From an uncultured Clostridia bacterium (lineage in GTDB: Bacteria > Bacillota > Clostridia > Christensenellales > Borkfalkiaceae): 35,031 nucleotides of DNA. The notes below the pieces were generated by a model that saw only the letters and a list, made by a program, of their open reading frames with translations, was not told the DNA's origin and ran no database searches. The stretch spans positions 1 to 35,031 of the forward strand of contig CAMXOH010000006.1 in NCBI GenBank assembly GCA_947245485.1, read 5' to 3'. A program made the translations under genes and the position numbers. The stretch's first letter is position 1. Each line of letters begins with the position of its first letter. Below are positions 9,243-18,138 of the stretch, one piece after another.

Positions 9243-10424
9243 TCAATAGATATTTACGCCGTAAGCAGAAACGACGTTGGTTCTGAAATCTATATTGAAA
9301 TAAGCCTCATCGGGGTCTCCAAACCCCGTAGCAACGTGAATAAATCTGTTATTAGGTCTGCTGCCGTCGGGCATATTATAGATTATATCTCTGTAACCGA
9401 AACCAACCATTACGTGATTGCCTGAAAAAACCAAATAATCCAAATAATCTTTATCATCGCTAAAATAAGCATCGCAAATATTGTAAGTACTTAAAAACAG
9501 TACTACGGGTTTGTTCGACTTCATACTCGATTTAACCATAGCGTAATCGAGTTTGCCCGAACTTTTAACCGAGGAGTAACTGATTCTTAACCCCTTGCGC
9601 GAACAGTACTTTTCGAGTCCCGATTTAAAACTCGATTCTGAAATGCCGTTTTCCGTGCCGCCCATATCCTCGTATAAAACTTCGATTGCTCTATATACGT
9701 ATGTATTTGCCACGCCGTAATAAAACAAATCGTCATCTTCCAATTTCCCGGCGGAATGATTGGGAATTAAATCTTCATAGTATCTGTCGAAATAACCGAT
9801 AAGATTTCCGCCCGCAACCGCCGCGCAACCGCTTGTTATGCCCGAACCGCAAAACTGTGGAAATCTTCCGCTCATTTCGTAATCGTCTTCACTATATATA
9901 GACTTAAATTCTACAACTATATTAACCTTTTCGGGAGCGGTTGAACCGCCGCCCTGATAGAGAATAGCGTTCTGTTCCAAAAGCGCGAACGCCTGTTCCG
10001 TAACCAGTTCGCCGCTGTCAATGTGGCAAAGTTTGCCGTCCGTTGCCTTAAAGTAAGACATTACGTTTGCGAATACATACTGCTCTTCCGCGTTCAAGTC
10101 CGCATAGGGACTTGTGGCTTGGGGGAGCATTTCTATTGCAACGTACTCGCCCCTGTCGCAAATTATTATAGCATAACCCGAGCCGCGCGCGGTATCGAAG
10201 TCATAGATAAATCCGAGATGTTCGAGATTAACGTCGTAAACGGGACTGCGGGTTGCTTTGAGAGTATTGCCCTCCACATCCTCGCGTTCGAGTATTCCGT
10301 TTACGGTGTCGCGGAAGCATTTATCGCATTCTTCGATATCTACGTCCGCAAAAGCGGTAATTCCGCCGAAAGCGCCTATTACAGTTGCCAAAAATATTAA
10401 AAATGTTAAAATTTTCTTTTTCAT
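9243..10424 (-). CDS. Secreted papain-fold cysteine peptidase, C10 (streptopain)/C39-like, with signal peptide and propeptide-like region
   Basis: Signal peptide MKKKILTFLIFLATVIGAFGGITAFA; ITSGCAAVAGGNLIGYFDRYY (catalytic Cys context), SGNHVMVGFGYRD (His context); 'YDFDTARGSGYAIIICDRGEYVAIEM' resembles C10 propeptides. Confidence 0.65.
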   Translation of the reverse strand: MKKKILTFLIFLATVIGAFGGITAFADVDIEECDKCFRDTVNGILEREDVEGNTLKATRSPVYDVNLEHLGFIYDFDTARGSGYAIIICDRGEYVAIEMLPQATSPYADLNAEEQYVFANVMSYFKATDGKLCHIDSGELVTEQAFALLEQNAILYQGGGSTAPEKVNIVVEFKSIYSEDDYEMSGRFPQFCGSGITSGCAAVAGGNLIGYFDRYYEDLIPNHSAGKLEDDDLFYYGVANTYVYRAIEVLYEDMGGTENGISESSFKSGLEKYCSRKGLRISYSSVKSSGKLDYAMVKSSMKSNKPVVLFLSTYNICDAYFSDDKDYLDYLVFSGNHVMVGFGYRDIIYNMPDGSRPNNRFIHVATGFGDPDEAYFNIDFRTNVVSAYGVNIY

Positions 10425-10442
10425 ATGGAACCTCTTGTTTCA

Positions 10443-10970
10443 CTATTCAGTAGATTTAAAAATTTTTTTAGCGCGGCTTTTCTTCAATCTTACATAATCC
10501 GCGCGCAAGTTAAGAATTTTTGCTATTTCAGTCAGTTTATAACCGAGAAATATATTCATATAAAGAATGTATCTTGTAAGTTTGTCAAGTTTACGCCATT
10601 TCAACTCGAACTCCAAATTAAGAAATTCTATGTTGTTCTCATATTCGGGAAAATAGGGATAATCGTCATAAAGTACCAAAGTTTGATTGTCTTTAATGTT
10701 ATACATATCGTACATAAATTTCCTCGCGCAAGAACATAGATAAGAAGTCGGACTTGTTACAAATTTCTTCGGCGGATAATCGAAATAAAATCTTGTGAAA
10801 GCGTCGTGAGGTACGTTGCTGAAAAAATTATTTCTGCCGTATTTATAAATGACGTGTTCCTTGATAATCTCCGTGCAATATTTGTAAAGTACTTCGAACA
10901 AATCTTTATCGTAACGTGCCCGCTTCAAAATAAAATTGAATTCCTTCACAGACAACTTTTTCTTTTGCAT
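10443..10970 (-). CDS. Divergent ECF-like RNA polymerase sigma factor
   Basis: 175 aa; region-2-like 'DAFTRFYFDYPPKKFVTSPTSYLCSCARKFMYDMY' and region-4-like HTH 'LDKLTRYILYMNIFLGYKLTEIAKILNLRADYVRLKKSRAKKIFK'. Confidence 0.6.
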   Translation of the reverse strand: MQKKKLSVKEFNFILKRARYDKDLFEVLYKYCTEIIKEHVIYKYGRNNFFSNVPHDAFTRFYFDYPPKKFVTSPTSYLCSCARKFMYDMYNIKDNQTLVLYDDYPYFPEYENNIEFLNLEFELKWRKLDKLTRYILYMNIFLGYKLTEIAKILNLRADYVRLKKSRAKKIFKSTE

Positions 10971-11071
10971 AATTCCAATACTTTCCTATTAAACGTTTTT
11001 TTATAGGCAACGGGGCTTTATTCCGAACGCCTTGGCGGAAAGTCTTTCCCGCCGCGAAAACTTTACGGAAA

Positions 11072-11287
11072 TTATTTAACCGGAAAACGCTGTTCTATAT
11101 CTTTTATGCCGCACTTATCATAGCCTGTCCACTTGCTTGTAATTTCAAGGCATTCTACAAACGCTATGATTTCACCGTCGGAAAATTGAGAATTTTCCGG
11201 ACTCGACGTCAGTTCTTCGAGACTGATTAGCAAATAACTTATCAAGTTTTTCAGTACTTTTGCACTGCTTTGTTTCTTTCCTTTCAT
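11072..11287 (-). CDS. Small conserved-looking protein of unknown function (71 aa)
   Basis: MKGKKQSSAKVLKNLISYLLISLEELTSS...FSDGEIIAFVECLEITSKWTGYDKCGI; plausible coding composition and no competing ORF. Confidence 0.5.
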   Translation of the reverse strand: MKGKKQSSAKVLKNLISYLLISLEELTSSPENSQFSDGEIIAFVECLEITSKWTGYDKCGIKDIEQRFPVK

Positions 11288-11355
11288 ATTTTCGATTACA
11301 CATAAAAAATAATATAGAAGTACTCTGCGTTTTATCGGTTTTTTTAGCCGCCGTT

Positions 11356-11384
11356 TTTACTGATTTTAATTATAAATGTAAAAT
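11356..11384 (+). promoter_or_regulatory. Candidate promoter for the tandem small paralogues
   Basis: TTTACT (11356-11361) - 17 nt - TAAAAT (11379-11384). Confidence 0.4.
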
Positions 11385-11395
11385 ATTGGAAAAAA

Positions 11396-11412
11396 CCGAC
11401 ACATTTTGTCGG
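11396..11412. promoter_or_regulatory. Inverted repeat, candidate operator or 5'-leader hairpin
   Basis: CCGACA cattt TGTCGG perfect 6-bp arms; with one mismatch the symmetry extends into flanking A/T runs (AAAAaCCGACA...TGTCGGaTTTT). Confidence 0.5.
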
Positions 11413-11465
11413 ATTTTACAGTCATATTTATAGAATTTAAAAAAAACTTTAAAAAGAGGTACTTT

Positions 11466-11759
11466 ATGAAAAATCCGAAATCCATTGAAAAACTTATGAT
11501 GCAGGCTTCGCGGCAGGAAAGTCCCGAGCTTGAAAAAGCGTTTGAGAACGTTGTAGCCGTTTTCAGGTTTATCGACAGAAAGGAACACTCCAACCACTGC
11601 GATATACTGAACACGTTATATAATGCAAAAACCAAAAAGTTTACTTACGTCGGCGTTGCGGCGGCATTTTTTCTCAGCGACAATAAGTTAAGACGGCACA
11701 GGCGGAACTATGCGGACTGGTTCAGCTATTTTTTTGAACTGCAAACGCAAAAAAAATAA
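11466..11759 (+). CDS. Small HTH-like protein, paralogue A (97 aa)
   Basis: AAAGAGGT Shine-Dalgarno before ATG at 11466 (the ORF track start at 11406 is upstream of the best RBS); FTYVGVAAAFFLSDNKLRRHRRNYADWF resembles an HTH. Confidence 0.65.
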   Translation: MKNPKSIEKLMMQASRQESPELEKAFENVVAVFRFIDRKEHSNHCDILNTLYNAKTKKFTYVGVAAAFFLSDNKLRRHRRNYADWFSYFFELQTQKK

Positions 11760-11792
11760 ATTAAAAAAAATTAACGAAAGAGGTGTAAAAAA

Positions 11793-12119
11793 ATGAAAAA
11801 CTTTCAAACAACAGAAGAACTTATGACTTTGGAAAAGAGACGTCAGAACCACGAGTTCGACTATGCGTTTAAATGCGTTTTAAACGTTTACAGATTTCTC
11901 GACGGCAAGAATATGACGAACCACTGCGAAATTTTGAACGCGCTTTATAACGTGGCGGAGAGAACGACTACTTACGAGGGCATTGCCTGTAAATTCAATT
12001 TAAGCGATAACGCGCTGAGGAGATACAGACGGGTTTATACCGAGTGGTTCCGTTATTATCTCGAACTCAACGCGAAAGTGCATATACAATTTTCTCTGCC
12101 GAAATTCTGCGCTATATAA
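11793..12119 (+). CDS. Small HTH-like protein, paralogue B (108 aa)
   Basis: AAGAGGTG Shine-Dalgarno; aligns without gaps to paralogue A over ~92 residues with about half identical (counted by eye), including NHC.ILN.LYN and LSDN.LRR.RR.Y..WF.Y..EL. Confidence 0.7.
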   Translation: MKNFQTTEELMTLEKRRQNHEFDYAFKCVLNVYRFLDGKNMTNHCEILNALYNVAERTTTYEGIACKFNLSDNALRRYRRVYTEWFRYYLELNAKVHIQFSLPKFCAI

Positions 12120-12153
12120 AAGCACCGAAAAGCCGCAGGCTTTTTCGGTGCTT
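12120..12153. terminator. Hairpin terminator between convergent genes
   Basis: AAGCACCGAAAAGCC gca GGCTTTTTCGGTGCTT. Confidence 0.7.
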
Positions 12154-12159
12154 AGTTGA

Positions 12160-14001
12160 TTAATTTTGGGGTTTATATGTGGTGACGAGGTTAGCTACAA
12201 GCTGTTTCATATGGTCAGTTTCGCTATATGCTTCTTCTTTTAGTTTATCAAGCGTCGCCCAAAGGAATTTTTCGTCAAGCTCGATAGGGTTTGCAATGTT
12301 AATAAGTCCGTTTGCAGTCTTTTGCATTCCCTCTTCGTCCATAAGACGTTCTTCATAGAGTTTCTCGCCGGGGCGAAGTCCCGTGCATTGAATTTCTATA
12401 TCCACGTCAGGTTCCAAACCCGATAACTTAATCAAGTTGTACGCAAGGTCGTAAATCTTTACGGGTTCGCCCATATCGAGAACGAAAATTTGTCCGCCCT
12501 TTGCGTACGCGCCCGCCTGCAATACGAGCGAAACCGCCTCCGGTATTGTCATAAAGTATCTTATGATATCTTTATGCGTTACCGTGACGGGTCCGCCCTC
12601 CGCTATTTGTTTTTCAAAGAGCGGTATGACAGAACCGTTGGAGCCGAGCACGTTGCCGAACCTTACGGCGACAAATTTTGTGTTTTGGCTGTACTTGCCT
12701 ATTGTCTGAATTATCATTTCGCAGATACGCTTTGTCGCGCCCATTATGTTTGTGGGGTTGACGGCTTTATCCGTGGAGATTTGGACGAATATTTTCGCTT
12801 TGTACTTGTCCGCGCAACGGGCAACGTTGAGGGTGCCGAAAACGTTGTTCTTTACCGCTTCGTTAGGACTCGTTTCCATAAGCGGAACATGCTTATGCGC
12901 CGCCGCGTTGAATACTATTTCGGGGTTATATTTGGTGAATATATCTTCCATTTTCCCCAAATCCCTTATGCTTGCAATAAGCGTAAGTAAATTTAATTCG
13001 GGGTAGCGGCGTTTAAGTTCCTGTTCTATTTCATAGGCGTTATTTTCATAAATGTCTAAAATAATAAGCCTTTTGGGGTTATGCGTCGCAATCTGGCGGC
13101 ACAGCTCGCTGCCAATCGAACCTCCGCCGCCCGTTACGAGGACGGTGCGATTTTCGATGTAACCCATAATCTCGTCGAGGTTGATTTTGATTTGGTCTCT
13201 TCCCAATAAGTCCTGTATCTGTACGGGACGGAGCGAAGTTACGCTTGCGTCGCCCGTGATAATCTGATATATGCCGGGGAGAATTTTTATTTTACATTTT
13301 GTTTTTTCGCAAATATCGAATATTCGCTTGACTTCCGATTTTGCAGCGGCGGGCATTGCGATTATTATTTCGTCGATTGAATACCTTTCGACAAGTTTTA
13401 CTATGTCGGCGGAAGTGCCCATAACCCTTACGCCGTTTATTCTCTTGTTCATTTTAGCTTCGTCGTCGTCTACAAGACAAAGCGGCAAATAGTCGATTTT
13501 ATCCGTCGTCTGAATTTCGCGGATGAGCGTCGTTCCCGCATTGCCCGCGCCGACGATAAGCGCCCTTACTTTGTTTTTATTGCCGCGGGTAATGGAATAC
13601 CTTACGGCGATATAAATTCTTTTCGAAAATCTGATTAACAGCGCGAGAGAAAAGAGTATTACGCAATATATAGAGCAAACTCTTATACCGATAGGTTCGC
13701 GCAAAAACGTACAGCATACGGCGTTTACGCAGTATATGCACAACGCGGCGCAGAACGTACGCAGTCCGTCTATAATTCCGACGGAAGTGAAAACTATATA
13801 GTACATTCTGAACAGGGCAAAAAATACGTAACCGATTGATAAATTTATCAGCACCCAATATAAAAGATGCATATTAAATTCGATTCTCGCATTTACGATT
13901 AATAACGACAGCACCATTGCGCCCGTAAAAGCCACAAGGTCTAATAGAGCGAGAATCAGAAAATCTTTAATTTTTTTGTACGTGTTTTTTACATTGAACA
14001 T
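12160..14001 (-). CDS. Membrane-bound nucleotide-sugar 4,6-dehydratase/epimerase, PglF/CapD/FlaA1-like
   Basis: N-terminal TM segments; CoA-binding-like 'ALIVGAGNAGTTLIREI'; SDR 'VLVTGGGGSIGSELCRQI', 'NAAAHKHVPLMETSPNEAVKNNVFGTLN', 'VQISTDKAVNPTNIMGATKRICEMI', 'GLRPGEKLYEE'. Confidence 0.9.
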   Translation of the reverse strand: MFNVKNTYKKIKDFLILALLDLVAFTGAMVLSLLIVNARIEFNMHLLYWVLINLSIGYVFFALFRMYYIVFTSVGIIDGLRTFCAALCIYCVNAVCCTFLREPIGIRVCSIYCVILFSLALLIRFSKRIYIAVRYSITRGNKNKVRALIVGAGNAGTTLIREIQTTDKIDYLPLCLVDDDEAKMNKRINGVRVMGTSADIVKLVERYSIDEIIIAMPAAAKSEVKRIFDICEKTKCKIKILPGIYQIITGDASVTSLRPVQIQDLLGRDQIKINLDEIMGYIENRTVLVTGGGGSIGSELCRQIATHNPKRLIILDIYENNAYEIEQELKRRYPELNLLTLIASIRDLGKMEDIFTKYNPEIVFNAAAHKHVPLMETSPNEAVKNNVFGTLNVARCADKYKAKIFVQISTDKAVNPTNIMGATKRICEMIIQTIGKYSQNTKFVAVRFGNVLGSNGSVIPLFEKQIAEGGPVTVTHKDIIRYFMTIPEAVSLVLQAGAYAKGGQIFVLDMGEPVKIYDLAYNLIKLSGLEPDVDIEIQCTGLRPGEKLYEERLMDEEGMQKTANGLINIANPIELDEKFLWATLDKLKEEAYSETDHMKQLVANLVTTYKPQN

Positions 14002-14011
14002 TTGAGTCAGG

Positions 14012-15847
14012 TTACTCCACGGTTACGCTCTTTGCAAGATTTCTGGGTTTGTCCACGTCGTTTCCTCTGAGTACGCTTAAAAAGTAAGCGAAGAGTTGCA
14101 TAACTATTACAGCTATGCTCGCGGAAAAATGTTCGTCAACCTTGGGTAAGGATGATAATTTACGGAAATCCGCAGGGAGATTGTCATTCCCCTCCGTAGC
14201 AAGCACCGCGACGTACGCGCCCCTGCTTTCCGTTTCTTTAAGATTGCTTACGGTTTTTTCGATAAGCTCGCTCTGAGTCAATATGCCCATAACAAGCGTG
14301 CCGTTTTCGATAAGGCTTATAGTGCCGTGTTTCAATTCGCCCGCCGCGTACGCTTCGGAGTGAATATAGCTTATTTCTTTGAGTTTCAGACTGCTTTCAA
14401 CGCAAATTGCGTAGTCTATGCCCCTTCCGATAAAGAATACGTCTTTTTTGTCAACCATTTCCGAAGCAAACTTCTGCACTTCGGATTTGTTTTCAAGCAC
14501 GCGGGAAATTTTATCCGGCAGCGAGACGAGCTCGTTGATAAGGCTGTCGTAATAAGCCTCGGTAAGCGTCTTGCGGAGCGACGCGAATTTAAGCGCAATA
14601 AGGTACATTGCAATAAGCTGTGCGCTGTACGCTTTTGTAGTGGCAACCGAAATTTCGGGTCCCGCCTTGGTATACAATACGCCGTCCGCCTCTCTTGCAA
14701 TGGACGAACCTACCACATTGACGACTGCAACAGTCTTTATGCCGCGTTCCTTCATATCGCGAAGTGCGGCGAGGCTGTCCGCCGTTTCGCCCGACTGGCT
14801 GATGACAATTACAAGTTCCCTGCCCGTTAAGACGTGTTTGCGGTATCTGAATTCGGAAGCGATTTCAACCCTGACGGGTATTCTTGCCAAATCTTCTATA
14901 ACGTACTGGGCGACTATGCCGACGTGATACGCCGAACCGCAACCCGTTATGATTATGCTGTCTATTTCCGAAAGCTGCTTGTCCGTGAGCTTTAATTCGG
15001 ACAGGTTGAGCTTGCCGTCTTGCAAAAAGTAATTCACGGTGTTTTTTATGACGTCGGGCTGCTCGTGGATTTCCTTTATCATAAAGTGTTCCCAACCGCC
15101 CTTTTCCGCCGCTTCCGCGTTCCAATCTATTAAAGTAGACTGTTTTTGTATTTCATCCCTGTCGAGGTTATAGAAAGTTACGCCGTTTGCGTTAAGCCGC
15201 GCTATTTCGTAATTGTCGATATAATAGATTTTGCGCGTGTATTTCAGTATGGCGGGAACGTCCGACGCGAGATACGCGCCGCCGTCGGTATAGCCTATTA
15301 CCATAGGACTGTCTTTCCTTATGGCAAAGATTTCTCCGTCGTAGTCGCTGAACATAACAGCAAGCGCATAAGAACCCCTTGCGTGCAATGCGAATTCCGA
15401 AATTGCGCGAAGCGGTTCGTTGTACTTTTTATAGTAATAGTCTACAAGTTTAGTGGCTACTTCCGTATCCGTATCCGAATAAAACGTATAACCGCGCCTC
15501 ATGAGTTTTGCTTTCAAGGGCGCATAGTTTTCTATTATTCCGTTATGAACCGCAACTACCGTTTTCTCGTCGTTGCAGTGAGGATGGGCGTTGTTTTCGG
15601 AAGGTTCGCCGTGCGTCGCCCAACGGGTATGCCCTATACCGCATACTCCGCCGAGATTTTCGCCGTCAGACGTCAATTCGCAAAGGACTTTAAGCCTGCC
15701 TTTCGCCTTGACTATTTGCATTTCGCCGCCGTTGTTTTTAACGGCAATTCCCGCGGAATCGTACCCTCTGTATTCAAGTTTGGCGAGTCCGTCTAAAATT
15801 ATGGGCGCCGCCTGACGGCCGCCCGTATATCCTACTATTCCACACAT
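14012..15847 (-). CDS. glmS: Glutamine--fructose-6-phosphate aminotransferase (isomerizing)
   Basis: MCGIVGYTGGRQAAPIILDGLAKLEYRGYDSAGIAV, TRWATHGEPSENNAHPH, two SIS domains, C-terminal DKPRNLAKSVTVE. Confidence 0.97.
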   Translation of the reverse strand: MCGIVGYTGGRQAAPIILDGLAKLEYRGYDSAGIAVKNNGGEMQIVKAKGRLKVLCELTSDGENLGGVCGIGHTRWATHGEPSENNAHPHCNDEKTVVAVHNGIIENYAPLKAKLMRRGYTFYSDTDTEVATKLVDYYYKKYNEPLRAISEFALHARGSYALAVMFSDYDGEIFAIRKDSPMVIGYTDGGAYLASDVPAILKYTRKIYYIDNYEIARLNANGVTFYNLDRDEIQKQSTLIDWNAEAAEKGGWEHFMIKEIHEQPDVIKNTVNYFLQDGKLNLSELKLTDKQLSEIDSIIITGCGSAYHVGIVAQYVIEDLARIPVRVEIASEFRYRKHVLTGRELVIVISQSGETADSLAALRDMKERGIKTVAVVNVVGSSIAREADGVLYTKAGPEISVATTKAYSAQLIAMYLIALKFASLRKTLTEAYYDSLINELVSLPDKISRVLENKSEVQKFASEMVDKKDVFFIGRGIDYAICVESSLKLKEISYIHSEAYAAGELKHGTISLIENGTLVMGILTQSELIEKTVSNLKETESRGAYVAVLATEGNDNLPADFRKLSSLPKVDEHFSASIAVIVMQLFAYFLSVLRGNDVDKPRNLAKSVTVE

Positions 15848-15858
15848 AATTTATGCCA

Positions 15859-17247
15859 TTATTTAATTAAATACCCTTTGCTTTTAAGCACGTCCGATAC
15901 TTCCGACGCGTATTTATTGCAAAGTTTTTCTTTTTCGGCTTCAACCATTATTCTTACCAACGGCTCCGTGCCCGAAGCGCGGTAAAGTATTCTGCCGCCG
16001 TCGCCGAGTTTTTGCTCAACCGCTTTAACCGCGTCAAGCACGTCTTTATCGTTTTGAGCTTTCTCTTTATCCGTTACTTTAAGGTTTAAAAGTACCTGCG
16101 GATATATCTTCATCGGTTTAACAAGTTCGGAAAGCGTCGTCTTTCTCGCAAGCACAGCTTCCATAACTTTAAGACTGGTCAATATTCCGTCGCCCGTCGT
16201 TGCGTATTTAGAGAAAATTATATGCCCCGACTGTTCGCCGCCCAGCCTGCTGCCGTTTGTCACCATATAATCGTGAACGTACTTATCGCCCACGGGAGTC
16301 TTGGCGTAGTCTATTCCCGCCGCTTCAAGCGCCTTATAGAGTCCGAAATTCGACATTACGGTCGTAACGATTGTGTTCGTCAAAAGTTTTCCGCGCTCTT
16401 TCATATAGATGCCGTACAGATACAGTATCTGGTCGCCGTTAACTACGTTGCCTTTTTCGTCGACGCAAAGACATCTGTCGGCGTCTCCGTCGTAGGCAAA
16501 ACCTATATCAAGTTTCTTTTCTTTTACGAGTTTCTGCAATCCCTCGATGTGCGTCGAACCCGCGTTCTCATTTATATTTATGCCGTTGGGTTCGGCATTT
16601 ATAACGTATACCGTCGCGCCGAGCGCTTCGAATACGGATTTAGCTATATTCCAGCTCGAACCGTTGGCGCAGTCCAGTCCCACTTTCATATCGCGGAAAG
16701 AGTACATTCCGAGCGAAATGAGATAGCCTATATAACGGTTTCTGCCCGAAAAGAAGTCAACCGTTTTGCCGATATTCTCCCGCACCGCATAGGGTAAACG
16801 TGGATAGTCTTGTCCGAATACGTTGAGTTTACCGTCGATATAGTCCTCTATGAGCGAAGTTGTCTCTTCGTTCATCTTCTCACCGGACGAATTTATAAGT
16901 TTAATGCCGTTGTCGTAGTACGGGTTGTGGCTTGCGGAAATCATAATTCCGCAGTCGAAGCCGTCTACGCGGGTAATATAAGCAACCGACGGCGTTGTCG
17001 TAACGTGCATAAGATATGCGTCCGCGCCCGAAGCCGTAAGTCCCGAGACGAGAGTGTATTCGAACATATAGCTCGACTTTCTCGTATCCTTGCCGATAAC
17101 TATTTTTGGAGCGGTTTTGTCGCCGCTTCTTTTCTTCAATTCCCCGTAATACCAACCGAGAAATCTTCCTACTTTATACGCATGGTCTGCGGAAAGCGTT
17201 ACGTTCGCTTCGCCGCGAAACCCGTCGGTACCGAAATATTTTCCCAA
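15859..17247 (-). CDS. glmM: Phosphoglucosamine mutase
   Basis: KYFGTDGFRGEAN, MISASHNPYYDNGIKL, AYDGDADRCLCVDEKG, GGEQSGHIIF, YRASGTEPLVRIMVEA. TTG start with an AAGGAG Shine-Dalgarno. Confidence 0.95.
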   Translation of the reverse strand: MGKYFGTDGFRGEANVTLSADHAYKVGRFLGWYYGELKKRSGDKTAPKIVIGKDTRKSSYMFEYTLVSGLTASGADAYLMHVTTTPSVAYITRVDGFDCGIMISASHNPYYDNGIKLINSSGEKMNEETTSLIEDYIDGKLNVFGQDYPRLPYAVRENIGKTVDFFSGRNRYIGYLISLGMYSFRDMKVGLDCANGSSWNIAKSVFEALGATVYVINAEPNGININENAGSTHIEGLQKLVKEKKLDIGFAYDGDADRCLCVDEKGNVVNGDQILYLYGIYMKERGKLLTNTIVTTVMSNFGLYKALEAAGIDYAKTPVGDKYVHDYMVTNGSRLGGEQSGHIIFSKYATTGDGILTSLKVMEAVLARKTTLSELVKPMKIYPQVLLNLKVTDKEKAQNDKDVLDAVKAVEQKLGDGGRILYRASGTEPLVRIMVEAEKEKLCNKYASEVSDVLKSKGYLIK

Positions 17248-17258
17248 ATTCGCTCTCC

Positions 17259-17915
17259 TTAATGTTTTTTTACTATATTTCCGTGAGCCTTATAGATACT
17301 GTCGGACGGAACCACTCCGCGAACGCACGACAGCGGATAAATATTGGTGTTCTTTCCTATCACCGTCCCGGGATTGAGAACGCTGTTGCATCCCACTTCC
17401 GCAAAATCCCCGAGCATTGCGCCGACTTTTTTAAGTCCTGTTTCTATTTTGCCTTCTGCGCTCTTTATTACGACGGGCGTTTTATCCGATTTAACGTTAG
17501 AAGTAATAGAACCTGCGCCCATATGCGATTTGTATCCCAAAATACTGTCGCCCACGTAATTGTAATGCGGCACCTGCGTGCCGTCGAAAATTATTACGTT
17601 TTTAAGCTCGGTGGAATTTCCTATAACGCAACCCTTACCGACAAGCGCGCTGCCGCGTATAAACGCGCAGTGTCTGACTTCGGTTTCGGGACCTATTACG
17701 CATGGCGCGCCGATGAAAGCCGTAGGCGCGATTTTAGCGCTTTTATGAATCCAGACGCCGTCCGAAACTTGCGTATATTCCTTTTCATCCAAGTGTTTTC
17801 CGTATTCGGCAATAAAGTTTTTTATACCCTTTAACGCTTCCCACGGATAGACGAACTGCTTTAAATAATCCGCCGCAGCCGTATAATTTAAGTCGTATAA
17901 TTCGCTGATTTTCAA
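17259..17915 (-). CDS. Left-handed beta-helix (hexapeptide) protein resembling the GlmU C-terminal acetyltransferase domain
   Basis: Hexapeptide repeats; 'FIRGSALVGKGCVIGNSTELKNVIIFDGTQVPHYNYVGDSILGYKSHMGAGSITSNVKSDKTPVVIK' parallels the GlmU LbH domain; no N-terminal uridyltransferase domain. Confidence 0.75.
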   Translation of the reverse strand: MKISELYDLNYTAAADYLKQFVYPWEALKGIKNFIAEYGKHLDEKEYTQVSDGVWIHKSAKIAPTAFIGAPCVIGPETEVRHCAFIRGSALVGKGCVIGNSTELKNVIIFDGTQVPHYNYVGDSILGYKSHMGAGSITSNVKSDKTPVVIKSAEGKIETGLKKVGAMLGDFAEVGCNSVLNPGTVIGKNTNIYPLSCVRGVVPSDSIYKAHGNIVKKH

Positions 17916-18096
17916 AACCGTTCACCAGAAAATGAATATTTTATCTCTATTTATAATATTTTAACACTCATTAAATATAAAGTCAATGATTAAGTTAAAA
18001 ATATGTAAAATTTTGGTGAAACAAGTCGAATTGTAAAGAAGCCTGTTTATCTCTTTTATTTATTTTGCGTAATATATCTAAAATTATTAAAAAGTT

Positions 18097-18128
18097 AAAA
18101 AAGTCGGCGCAAAATGCGCCGACTTTTT
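18097..18128 (-). terminator. Strong terminator downstream of the Wzz-like gene
   Basis: AAAAAAGTCGGCGCA aaa TGCGCCGACTTTTT. Confidence 0.8.
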
Positions 18129-18138
18129 AAAATTGAAT

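Noticed and set aside
11406-11465. N-terminal 20-aa extension of paralogue A in the ORF track
   Set aside because: The upstream start overlaps the inverted repeat and lacks a Shine-Dalgarno; ATG at 11466 has AAAGAGGT and aligns with the start of paralogue B.
15847-15859. Possible glmS ribozyme upstream of glmS
   Set aside because: Only about 11 nt separate glmM and glmS, leaving no room for the ribozyme; glmS is an internal operon gene.
17106-17834. 242-aa plus-strand ORF across the glmM/LbH junction
   Set aside because: Antisense to two recognised genes; no recognisable protein features.
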